Shown one piece after another: positions 54,941-64,000 of a stretch of DNA of 64,000 nt. The DNA is from Gautieria morchelliformis. Taxonomy: Eukaryota > Basidiomycota > Agaricomycetes > Gomphales > Gomphaceae. Under the pieces are notes generated by a model. It did not search any database, had not been told where the DNA came from, and saw nothing but the letters and a program-made list of their open reading frames with translations. The position numbers and the translations under genes are program-made. The stretch spans positions 1 to 64,000 of the forward strand of contig WHVA01000134.1 of the NCBI GenBank assembly GCA_015179125.1, given 5' to 3'. Every line of letters begins with the position of its first letter. The first letter of the stretch is position 1.

Positions 54941-55612
54941 TGTCATGACCTGTATATTTCCCTTGCCCCGCGGTCACTGTTCCTCATCTCATCATTCCTC
55001 TTGCATCTTCGCCTGAGTTCACCATGCCCTCCGACCACTCCCCAAATATGTTCGTTCCACTCGCTCTTCGCCACATTCGCTGAACGACCATTCGCTGCTC
55101 GCATCATTCGCCAGAAGGCAGGCCATCAGACACGATCAACACCCTTTACCCGACGTGATGGCCCCATCACCTTCTCTATTCATCCCCTATAGGTGTTCAT
55201 ATGGCCAGGATACATTCGCAGAACATCCTACCCGTAGGGCATATGGGATCAACCCAGCAGATGAAGAGTCCGTGAAAGGTGGTGTATATGCATGTTCCAA
55301 GGCGTGCTTTCGTACATAGGGGCCTTCACCCTCTTCCCTCTCTGTCGTTTCATGTTTGCACCCCCCTTTTTCCCTATTGTATGTCTATTCCACCTATTAT
55401 GTATCCTGACCGTGCACGCCTATCCAACCCTGACTCCAGACGGCCTCTTTCCAATTCATTAACATCATATGAGCATTCAATATAAGTAGTCTACATTCGC
55501 ATGTATATTCCCCAGTTCAATTATCATACGTCCATCTTGTGCAAAATTGACCTTGCTGTGACTATCATCTTGAGCCTTCTCCTGTAGATTTCTATCTTCG
55601 ACCAGAAGAAGA
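54941..55612 (+). repeat. LTR family J, copy b
   Basis: Starts TGTCATGACC directly after a polypurine tract and runs about 670 bp parallel to copy a (37719-37026), for example GTTCATATGGCCAGGAT, the GAAGAGTCC block and TATATTCCCCAGTTCA. Similarity ends near 55612, about 30 bp before the expected CCGTGACA end, so the LTR is truncated or rearranged. Confidence 0.75.
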
Positions 55613-55789
55613 CTTGGGCATCACTGCTGAGTTCTCATACTTCATCTTCGTTACCTTAGCCTTCGAACTATTTTCTGTGCTGTTGGCGAAGGGATTGTCG
55701 CTACTTAGACAACCCTTCCATAACACCTTGCACGTTGCATTGTCAAGTGTCACGGGCTATTTTTGCTATGACTGTGGATAGGGCAAGCT

Positions 55790-57060
55790 TGTTGGGGAAT
55801 CAGCTGTTCAACCAGCTACAAAGGGCTCATACTGGTGTATTTCCGCTTTGTCACAGGTTATAGCATATACACGAAGCTATAAGAAATTGTAGGAGTATTT
55901 CAAACATCCCTCCATCATTCCCCCATTTTTCCATATTTTTCCGCAATTTATTTGGCCCAAACTGCCTTATTTCTGCTATTGCAGAGTTGTGTGTCCATTT
56001 GCACCCACAACTCTGTCACGGACTTTCCATTTCAAACTCCGCGGGCCACCTCGGCGGTACCTTAATTTCGGACTTACCGGTCACTCAAGCGCCCACAAGT
56101 CTGGCAGGATGGCTCTCCCAGTAATTCTAGCTGAGCCTCAATCTGTTGCTATATGCAGCCATAGCAACTATGCAGCCTGTTTGGCTGAACCAAACAGTGG
56201 GGATCTTGGTCAGTCATGACAACAAGGCTGTATCAGGCTGTGCCAGGCAGTGCTAAACAGTGCCCTTGGTTATTGTGGCTACAGAGCACTAATTGGCTCA
56301 GGTTTGATTACTAAGCCTCTGAGTGCCAAAGTCATAACTGAAGGTACAGCCTCAGTGACTCAACCAAACCAGGCACATCTTGGAGAGTCAGGAGTACATA
56401 ACTCAACCAAGCTGTGCCAAGTCACATGACTCTGATCAGTGAGTCATTCCTGACAAATCAAGCTGTGATTGGTAGGAAACACTGTGAGTCATCTGGAAAC
56501 ACCCAGAACCTTCCTATACTTTCTTCCAGCTTCCACAAGCTGCTCCTCCCATTCCATTAATAGATAAAAGGTTCGACCTGCTTACTAAGCTCATGTACAT
56601 TGCAATATAAAAGGAGGCCCTTTTGCCTGCCTTTTCATCAGCCAATCTACCATCTTCTATCCAACACACCTTGCGTGACTTGCGAAGCTTGCACAGCTTA
56701 CCAGGCTGCTAACCCCAGCTAGGGCTATTACACTTGCTTAGTGTATTAATTCTCAGTTAAGTAGTTGCTTTTCTACTTAGCCACCCAGACTAACCCTCTA
56801 GGTGAAATTCTGCAGAGTGAGGTTGTCAATCGATTTTCTTGCCAATTAGCACTCCAATACCCGAGGCGATCTGATCAGTCGATTTTCCTGTTCAGAGACA
56901 TTCACAAGTCACTACCCAAAAACCACTCACTCGTTTATTGCAGTGCGTTGACGTTAATCGGGTCAGCCCACTTACAAACTCTCCTGCGAAAGCCATTCCT
57001 CTCTTTTTGGAATACTTGGACCCCGATAGTCATCCTCGAACCTACAAACTAATAGTTTGT
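55790..57060 (+). repeat. Long LTR-like repeat R2, copy 2
   Basis: Starts TGTTGGGGAATCAGCTGTTC and contains a TATAAAAGGAGGCCC box at about 56606. Homologous to the minus strand of 39427-38390, with an extra internal block (about 56220-56520) not seen in copy 1. The right end near 57060 is estimated. Confidence 0.6.
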
Positions 57061-57099
57061 TATGCATTATGCCAGTAGTTTCTAATATTCTTGCAGTTT

Positions 57100-57171
57100 T
57101 GTATACGACACGTTCTGATAGACCAAGTCGTTAGCTCTAACACCAAAGTCTTGAAGGGTTCCAAAACAGTG
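57100..57171 (-). pseudogene. Fragment related to the gene piece at 38255-38330
   Basis: Minus strand encodes CFGTLQDFGVRANDLVYQNV, close to CFGTLQDFGVIANASVYQNV at 38260-38320. Cut at 57171 by the family-G LTR and its target duplication. Confidence 0.7.
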
Positions 57172-57668
57172 TGTAGAGGACAGGAATTATAGGCAGTAGG
57201 AATGGACTTCTTGCTCAAAAGAATAGACTAGAAAACAATTCACTCTCTCAGTGAATTTAGTTGTCACTGTAAATATATTATACACTACCTAGAAAACAAT
57301 TCACTACAGAGGATTTCTAGGTCAATAAATCGAAAGAATGCTAGACTAATTTACTTGCCTCTCTCAGTGAATTTAGTTGTCACTGAGAGAGGGGGAAATT
57401 GTTTCACTGCGCATGTACTACTACCCGGCCCTTTAGCGCCCAAGAGCTCGCGCGTCGAAGTCATTTCAGACTCCGCTGGGTGCAGCCGCTTGTGAAAGTA
57501 GGAATAACAAAATGAAATAGAGAGACAGGGAGTGAGTGGAAAATTTCGAAAATAACCAAAGAAATGGATGCATAATACAAGAACAAAATGAGAAGAAATT
57601 GAGAAACCACACAACAAATTGGATATATTATGCTTGATTTTGGTGCAGGAGCATCAATGCACCCAACA
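57172..57668. repeat. Solo LTR, family G, copy 2
   Basis: 497 bp from TGTAGAGGACAGG to CACCCAACA, flanked by CAGTG at 57167-57171 and 57669-57673. Highly similar to 13849-14346 over the full length. TG...CA ends are intact here. Confidence 0.92.
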
Positions 57669-57814
57669 CAGTGCTCCGTTCAGGCAGCCCTCTTATCTTC
57701 TGAACATTTATTGGTTCACCCTATTCGCCGAACAGCATACTTATTCGCACAAGTTATTCGGGCATTTGCTGTGTTCACTAATACACGATATTAACGCCTA
57801 TCAACCAAGCTTGA

Positions 57815-58445
57815 CACCCAGGGACAATCCATATAGGGGACGAGATAATCCCCACGGGCAAGGCATCGTTTGACGATAATCAGACAACAAACGAAGGCAA
57901 GGGGCCAAGGGTGAGCAGGATCACCCCGGCACCGAAGCCAAACCTGGCTCATTGAAGCCAGGAGGATGAGTCACATAATGACTCGTCCTCAAACCTGCCC
58001 TACAATCATAGGGAGAGGCGCTGTCACCTGACAGTGAAAGCAATGGGAAACAGAGAGCGGTCCCATGTGCTGCGGGACCTAACAGACGCACTTGCTTCCA
58101 AACCAGCCACCGTCATCCTCATGGATGACAACATCCCTCGCCTCCGCAAGAATGGATGGAGAAAATCACTGACCTAGTCAGTGGAATCCCATTAGAGCTC
58201 CCGCCATTTCAGGAGATCAACCATGAGATCAATCTCATTGATCCCAACAAGCACATGTGGTATTGCCTACTGAAGTGCCCCAAACACTTCCATGAGGAAT
58301 TGTCCACGAAGATAGAGAGATACACCACTGCAAAGTGGTGGATACCAGCAGTCGCACAACAGGCAGTACCCATGCTGTGCGTGCCGAAGAAGAATGGTAC
58401 ATTGTGGACCGCCTTCAATCTGAGACAGCAGAATGAGAACACTGT
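57815..58445 (+). pseudogene. Truncated Pol copy of element D family (PR end to RT start)
   Basis: Colinear with 62745-63365: protease tail, the in-frame TGA (57953-57955) with two hairpins, then the RT N-terminus (LVSGIPLELPPFQEINHEIN, WWIPAVAQQAVPMLCVPKK). One frame break near 57875 in the protease part. Similarity stops at about 58445 inside the RT fingers, where family-J LTR sequence begins (CATGCAGGGTAACATGTATA). It is a deletion product rather than an independent insertion. Confidence 0.85.
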
Positions 58446-58465
58446 GGCTGGCATGCATTCAGGGG

Positions 58466-59370
58466 ATGTCCTACCTCTGTTATACCAAGAGTCCATGCAG
58501 GGTAACATGTATACAGGTCTCCAGGTGTGTTTTATTACCTAGGTGCCTTTGTCCGCTTTCATCCCCATTGTCTCATGTTTGCAGTTCTCCTCAGTTCTAT
58601 TGTATATGTGTTTCATCTATTTGTATCCTGACTGCACCCCCCCATCTAACTCTGACTCATGATGGCCGCTTTCCCATTTGCCGATAACATATTGTCATAA
58701 CATGTTTATTTCCTCTACTCAGATGCTCTGTCCTCCCATTCCCCACTCCTCCGTGTTCGCTCCAATCGCCCATGCCGTGTTCGGCGGCTGATCTTCGCTG
58801 TTCGGGCCATTCGCCATAGCCACGCCATCAAAGCACGATCAATGTCTTTGGACCGACTTGGTGGTTCATCACTGTTATTATCACCTCTGCTCAACCCTCT
58901 TTCGATGTTGTTCCTATGATCGGATTGTCACAACTCGTGTATTTCCTGCACTTAGTTATCTCTGTTTCCTCTTTCGCCGCCCCTCCTCCATGTTTGCTCG
59001 GCTTCCCCCCTCACGTCGACCACTGGTCCCCTATGTCGTCTCCCTTCGTCCTTCGTCACATTCGCCCAACGACTATTCACTGCTCGCATCATTCGCCAGC
59101 AGGCATGCCATCAAACACGATCGACGTCCCCTACCCGGTGTGTCAGCTTGTAACTAGTGCTATCAGCTTCTCGATCCAACCCCTTTGGGTGTTCATATGG
59201 CCAGGATGTGTTCGCGGGACGTCCCATCCATAGGTCGTGCGGGATGAACCCAGTAGATGAAGAGTCCGTGCAGGGTAGCATGTATGCAAGTCCGAAGACA
59301 TGGTTTCGTACATAGGTGCCTTCGCCACCTTTACTCTCCGTTGTTTCATGTTCACACTGCTCCCTCACTG
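58466..59370 (+). repeat. Family-J LTR mosaic
   Basis: At least three partial LTRs in tandem. The 3' half of one runs from about 58490 to 58690. LTR starts are seen at 58694 (TGTCATAACATGTTTATTTCC) and 58925 (TTGTCACAACTCGTGTATTT). The block GTTCATATGGCCAGGAT to CATGTATGCAAGTCC at 59195-59290 is shared with copies a and b. Nested insertion or unequal recombination explains the order. Confidence 0.65.
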
Positions 59371-59583
59371 TAAATCACCTGTGTATCTACATGTACAATA
59401 GTTATTATATAATCCCAGTGGGCCCCTTAGGGACCCACTGTATAGTTTATGGGTGGGAACTGGCTAGCGGTCCCCATCGCATCTTACCCATACACTGTCA
59501 CTACGTAGCATCAGAATACCACACATTGGTCTAGTTCTGTTGTGCTCTTGTTACTTAAGGCTTAAGATAGACATCTTTTACAC
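59365..59583 (+). repeat. Candidate 5' LTR end / leader of element D
   Basis: From TGTAAATCACC to ATCTTTTACA, with TTATATAATCC as a TATA-like box, a strong hairpin CAGTGGGCCCCTTAGGGACCCACTG at about 59417-59441 and the block TGTCACTACGTAGCA. Ends about 140 bp before the first Gag ATG. A related segment is at 8434-8593. Boundaries are tentative. Confidence 0.4.
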
Positions 59584-59720
59584 CTTTTTGAACTATCTTG
59601 CGGTTGATCGCCACACGACCAACCGATAGTGGATTCGAAGCAATCTTGAAAAAGATTGCTGCATCGACGACTAAACATTGTTGAGACCCTCCAGTAGACC
59701 TTCTACTGTCGGCTGCGAGC

Positions 59721-61874
59721 ATGATGATTCCACGCAGTCGAAGACGGACACGAGCGATGAGCTCGAGGTCCACGCCCCAGGTGCAGCCTAGCGACACGAC
59801 GGCTGACGCTATCCTGGACCAAGAGAACAGTACGATAGAAGACGGAGAGATCATATATCTCACCGCCCTCGTCCCCTCAGTAGAGGACGAGGAAAACCCC
59901 GACCACGTCTCGTCGAGCGTGGCCAAGGAAGAGACAACACCAGGCGACGAGCCGGCGCCGCCCCTCCATCTCTCTCTGCCCAAGGACAAAGGAAAGGGCA
60001 GAGAAGTCTCGCCGTCGTCAGATGGTAGAGCAACAACATCGAGGCGGGCACAAAGCCACGACTCAAACTGACGCTCATGAAGCAGAGCGACGACGATCGT
60101 CCCTGAAGGAGGACGACGGCAAAAAAGACGAGCCCCAGACGATGGTCAGGACTCAGAATACTCAAGCTCTGGTCGCAAGAGCTTGAGGGCTCACACCATC
60201 GACCACGAGACGGCAGAGGCCCTGAACAAACAGGTGCAGGCTGGGCTGCACCGAAGTACACTGATGCGCCACAAGCACGATCAGCTGGCATCGCAGCTTG
60301 ACAACGCCGCCGCCGCCCTAATGGCAATCGGCAAGGAACTCCACCAGGCGGAGGAGGTCAGGCTGCAAGACGCAGCCATGCTGGAGGACGTCCAGAAAGC
60401 ACTCTGCCCACGCGGGGAACACGACGCAACTTCTCCGAGCTCGTGACAGTGGGCAGCCAACGAACGCAGTCGCGATGTGGAAGACCCGTGCCGAAAGGAG
60501 CGAGACAAGCAGCGAATGCCACCACCAGCCGACCTGGTCGAATAGGACGTAAGGTTCGGGAACGAGCCTCAGGAACAACCGGCTGCCCCAACGGACAGCC
60601 GTAAAACGATCCAACAGATCGTTAGGGATCAGGTCGCCTCAGAGCCTGACTCTGAAACGACGACCGAGAGCTTAAAACTCGAAGTCGGACACTGGCAGCG
60701 TAAAGAAGCCGCAGCCGCGTGCCGCCACACATGGGCACTCGAGCTACTAGCAAAAAACGCTGAAGAGACAGTGGCCCACAGCCACACCGCTCAGCTGCCT
60801 GATGAGAAGCTCACGCAAGCCGTACAAGGCGCACGGCAGGCGCGCGCAGCCTACAACAGCAGGCTACGGATCCGCAACACGGGACTGACCGGGGACACCA
60901 GGCACAAAACGCCCTCGGAACCGAGAGCACAGAATGCTCCCGATACCGAGCCCGTTCCGGGCCCAGGGCCTGTCAGGGCATATAACAGCCTGCCCCGCGC
61001 GGCATCACAACCGCGCGAGCGATCCATGGCCCCAACGGAAGGCCAGGGAATCCCTGACCAGGCTGACATCGTACCAATGGAGCCGTACGATGGGATCACA
61101 CAGATGATCCGCATGGCGTTAGCGGACGCCACGGACACAGACCCAGAGAAGTCTGTGCTAGCGAAAGCCGGCGTAAAATTGGCTCACCCCAAGCCATATG
61201 CTGGGGGATCTGACCTCGAAGAGTTTGAAATCTTCGTGGCAGCCATCCTACTATGGCGAAAAATGAATTGCCTCCTAGGGCCAACCAGCATTGACATGCA
61301 GGTCGGCTATGTGGGCACTCGCCTCACCGGCGAAGCGCAGGAGTGGTTCCTTCGAAACGTTGAACACTTCGATCGCCAGGTCCGCAGCTGGACGCTGGAA
61401 ACCGTGATGCAAGGCCTTCAAAAAAGGTTCCTGCACACACTGACGTACCATCACGCATCGGATAAATTAGACGCGGTCATGCAAGTCATGAAAACCGTTC
61501 AGGAGATGCTGAACGAGCTCACGAAATACACGGCACGTATGATACAGCTGCCTGACGAGTACACGTTCCGGAGACGGTTCGTATCGGCGCGGCGCGAAAC
61601 ACTGCGCAACGAGGTCCTCAAAAAGGGCTATAATCGCCGAGAGCAGCTCAATAGAGCAACTCTTCGAGACGGCCCATATGATCAAGGAGGCATACCGATA
61701 CAACATGGGGATGCGCCGCGCAGAAAGTGCAGCAGCAACGGCAAGCGCTGCCCGGCTCACAGGGAGAAAGCCGTTGACCCAAACTGGCCTGACCAGGCCC
61801 AGCCTGTTCGCAAGAAGCGGAACAGGACAACGGCTACCGCCCTCACGCCCAGCACCAGCTGGATGCACGCCTGA
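59721..61874 (+). pseudogene. Element D Gag
   Basis: One frame (with stops at 60069, 60081, 60444, 60543 and others) runs from ATG 59721 (MMIPRSRRRTRAMSSRSTPQ) through an acidic, Ser-rich N-terminus, a long coiled-coil-like central part (KQVQAGLHRSTLMRHKHDQ, IGKELHQAEEVRLQDAAM) to a capsid domain (YAGGSDLEEFEIFVAAIL, GYVGTRLTGEAQEWFLRNV, LEEF and LQKRFLHTLTYHHASDKLD). Near 61640 a single extra base shifts the reading into the frame of the nucleocapsid/protease ORF (AESSSIEQLFETAHMIKEAY). The long N-terminus is a feature of this gypsy lineage and not of elements A-C. Most stops are TGA in CpG-type context. Confidence 0.85.
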
Positions 61875-62859
61875 AGCTAAACAGCCTCAAGCGTCAGGGT
61901 CGTCCCCACGACCTGCCCCACCGACAAAAATGTCCGGCCGGCCTAACGATAGGCCCAGCGGCAGCCAAAGCAACACCACATGCTTTGAATGCGGCCAACC
62001 TGGCCACAAGAAGGCAGAGTGCCCCCGGCTTAGGTCCGGTATACGGGCAGCAGCCGTGAGGCATGACGATGAAGCCGAGGATCCGGAAACGGATCTCGGT
62101 CAAAATTCTCTTCAACAAATTGACGAAGAGGGGGAGGGTGATCCCCAACCCAACGACACTCCGGACAACGGAGATGCGCCCACTGAAGAATGGGACCCAG
62201 AGCCGTCCCAATACTATGAATGGGACGAGGAGGTGGAAGACACCACCTACAGGTCCAGCGTGATCAGATTCGCACTGGAAGACAAAACCGCCATGAAGGT
62301 TATGGCGGCACGCACATCGGTCACGCCAGACAAGGCAGCCGAGCCGGTGTATCACCACCGAAGCAAACACAGGAGACGGCCAACATGTCCGCGCAGTGAG
62401 AACCGTACCCTATCGGGGTACTGGGAAATAATCGGCGTAAAAGCCCACTGCCTGCTAGATAGCGGCAGCGAAGGGGTACTGCTGTCCCCCGAATTCACGC
62501 GAGCTACAGGGATGAAGACATTCTCCCTGGAGCAACCAATCGCGCTGCAGCTAGCCTGCATAGGCAGCCGTTCCACGATCAACTTTGGAACAAACACGAC
62601 CATCAAGTTTGGTTGTGAGACTTACGACGAATATTTTGACGTAGCGAATGTCGAATATTACGACGCGATCTTAGGGACACCGTTCCTAAGGAGATTCGGC
62701 ATAATCCTGGACTTCTCGAGCCCAGGGACGATTCGCAAGGGAAACGAAGTGATCCCCATGGGCAAGGTCTCATTCGACGACGACGAATCGATGAACGAGG
62801 ACAAAGGGCCACTGGTGAGCAGGATCACCCAGGCACCGAAGCTGAACCTGGCTCATTGA
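61640..62859 (+). pseudogene. Element D nucleocapsid and protease
   Basis: Open from about 61640 to the TGA at 62857. Zinc knuckle CFECGQPGHKKAEC (about 61984-62025) is complete (CCHC). An acidic linker precedes a retropepsin domain with VKAHCLLDSGSEGVLLSP (catalytic D-S-G at about 62458-62466), IALQLACIGSRSTINFG and YYDAILGTPFLRRFGIILDF. The open frame from knuckle to protease, with all key residues, contrasts with the damaged gag upstream and rests on a one-base shift near 61640. Confidence 0.9.
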
Positions 62860-62894
62860 AGCCAGGAGGACGAGTCGCGGGACGACTCGTCCTC
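62847..62894 (+). promoter_or_regulatory. Double hairpin around the PR-RT in-frame UGA
   Basis: The UGA at 62857-62859 is in the loop of CCTGGCT-CATTGA-AGCCAGG (62847-62866). It is followed after 6 nt by a perfect 12-bp stem (62866-62877 with 62883-62894, 5-nt loop CGGGA). The reading frame continues open on both sides. The copy at 57943-57990 keeps both hairpins, the UGA and the open frame, with one compensated base pair (G-C to A-U) and one C-G to U-G change. Candidate stop-codon readthrough signal. Confidence 0.55.
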
Positions 62895-64000
62895 GAACTC
62901 ACCCTACAGCCATAGGGAGAGACACTCTCACCTAACGGTGAAAGTGATGGGAAAGAGGAAAGCGGGCCCGCGCGCCGCGGGACCTAATAGATGCCAACAG
63001 CGCCTAATGGCATCTAAGCCAACCACCACCATCACCCTCACGGATGATGACCTTCCTCGCCTCTGCGAGGAATGGATGGAACGAATCACTGACCTAGTCA
63101 GTGGAATTCCATTAGAACTCCCGCCACTACAGGAGATCAACCATGAGATCAACCTCATCGATCCCAACAAGCACATGCGGTATCGACTACCGAAATGCCC
63201 CGAACACTTCCGAGAGGAACTGTCGGCTAAGATAGAACGATACACCACTGCAAAGTGGTGGATTCCGGCAGTAGCGCAGCAGGCAGTGCCCATGCTGTGT
63301 GTGCAGAAGAAGAACGGTACGTTGAGAACCGTCTTCGATCTGCACCAGCAGAACGAGAACACAGTGAAGGACATCACACCCTTCCCGGATCAAGATATCA
63401 TATGCAGCGACATGGCTCGCTGCTGATATCGAACAAAACTCCATATGTCAGAAGCATACGAGCAGATCCGGATCCATCCAGATCATGTAGCAAAGATAGC
63501 CTTTGCCACGATCCTTTGCACCTTCAGGAGCCAGGTGATACAGATGGGGGACTGTAACGCCCCATCAACATTCCAACGGCTGATGACAGCCATTTTCCAC
63601 GACTGCATAGGTTGCTTCGTCCATGTATACATGGACGACATCTTCATATTCTCGCTCTCAATACAAGAGCATGAAGAGCACCTCTACATCGTCTTTGACA
63701 GACTGAGGAAGAATCACCTCTTTCTGAGCAAGAAAAAGGTGGACCTCTACTCCATCCGAATGGAGTGTCTCGGCCATATGATCGATGGCCGAGGGGTACA
63801 TGCCGACGAGGACAAGATGCAACGCATCCACTAGTGGCGCAGGCCATGGACGTTCAACGACGTCCAGCGTTTCCTCGGGCTGGTACAGTATGTGGCACAC
63901 TACATGCCGGATGTTAGTGCATATACCACCCCACTATCAGGCTGTGCGCGTAATAACCGTCCATTCGAATGGACACCACTACTCGACAAATGCTGGCAAA
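62860..64000 (+). pseudogene. Element D reverse transcriptase (runs off the window)
   Basis: RT from the connector (DDDLPRLCEEWMERITDLVS) through fingers (KWWIPAVAQQAVPMLCVQKK, TLRTVFDLHQQNENTVKDIT), DQDIICSDMARC, then SEAYEQIRIHPDHVAKIAF, QRLMTAIFHDCIGCFV and the catalytic HVYMDDIFIFSL (about 63622-63657), thumb FNDVQRFLGLVQYVAHYMPD. Two in-frame stops: TGA 63424-63426 (family has Arg; CGA-to-TGA) and TAG 63832-63834. RNase H and integrase would lie beyond 64000. Confidence 0.92.

Noticed and set aside
61600..61700. Programmed +1 frameshift between Gag capsid and nucleocapsid in element D
   Set aside because: The frame changes by one base at AATCGCC, but there is no slippery site, the frame is lost inside a domain, and no second copy is available. 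Ordinary decay is simpler.
1..64000. CRISPR arrays, bacterial operons, rRNA
   Set aside because: The introns, chromodomains and gene families are eukaryotic. The only regular spaced repeat (16-453) has palindromic units but no unique conserved spacer length of CRISPR type and no cas genes.

Overview
This window reads as fungal nuclear DNA, most likely from a basidiomycete (Agaricomycetes-like). Evidence: short GT-AG introns of about 45-70 bp, a FunK1-type protein kinase, an F-box/WD40 relic of a kind frequent in mushroom-forming fungi, several chromodomain Ty3/gypsy elements (chromoviruses), multi-exon Tc1/mariner-like transposases and a Helitron end. The species cannot be named from the sequence. 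Nearly everything here is transposon, solo LTR, tandem repeat or broken host gene, so it looks like a repeat-dense, probably silenced compartment.

Layout. 1-480 is a 35-36 bp periodic array of short palindromes abutting a broken F-box/WD40 gene (to about 1.4 kb). 2.4-3.4 kb is a decayed 3-methylcrotonyl-CoA carboxylase alpha-subunit fragment. 4.9-8.4 kb is a decayed gypsy element (A, minus strand), truncated at one end by another repeat (R1). 9.8-17.9 kb is a nearly complete chromovirus (B, minus) with two LTRs and a near-perfect 5-bp target duplication. It carries a spliced antisense accessory gene between integrase and 3' LTR and has a solo LTR inside its pol. B itself splits a host gene with a SAM-like C-terminus (9.7 kb and 17.9-19.5 kb). 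19.8-28.9 kb is a FunK1 kinase gene with a complete 6.1-kb chromovirus (C, plus) in an exon and a solo LTR in an intron, both with perfect target duplications.

29.1-30.3 kb holds an apparently intact five-exon Tc1/mariner-type transposase, followed by R1 copy 2. 34.1-34.8 kb is a copia tail with LTR, 35.3-36.5 kb a catalytically dead mariner-like gene, and 37.0-41.2 kb LTRs, a second Cys-rich antisense accessory gene and a gypsy protease relic. 41.7-44.9 kb is tandem-repeat DNA with two LTR insertions. 45.1-45.35 kb is a Helitron 3' terminus. 45.4-49.9 kb is a sharply AT-rich island with a PD-(D/E)XK-like ORF, an unknown ORF, a tRNA-like gene and a DDE transposase with a C-terminal chromodomain; composition and style suggest transfer from an AT-rich fungus.

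50.0-53.3 kb is chromovirus F (plus), rich in CGA-to-TGA type stops and split by a solo B-type LTR. 54.9-59.6 kb is a mosaic of LTRs and a truncated pol copy. 59.7 kb to the end is gypsy element D (plus; gag, nucleocapsid, protease, RT), running off the window. Its protease-RT junction has an in-frame UGA held in a double hairpin that is conserved in a second copy. No CRISPR array or rRNA was seen.
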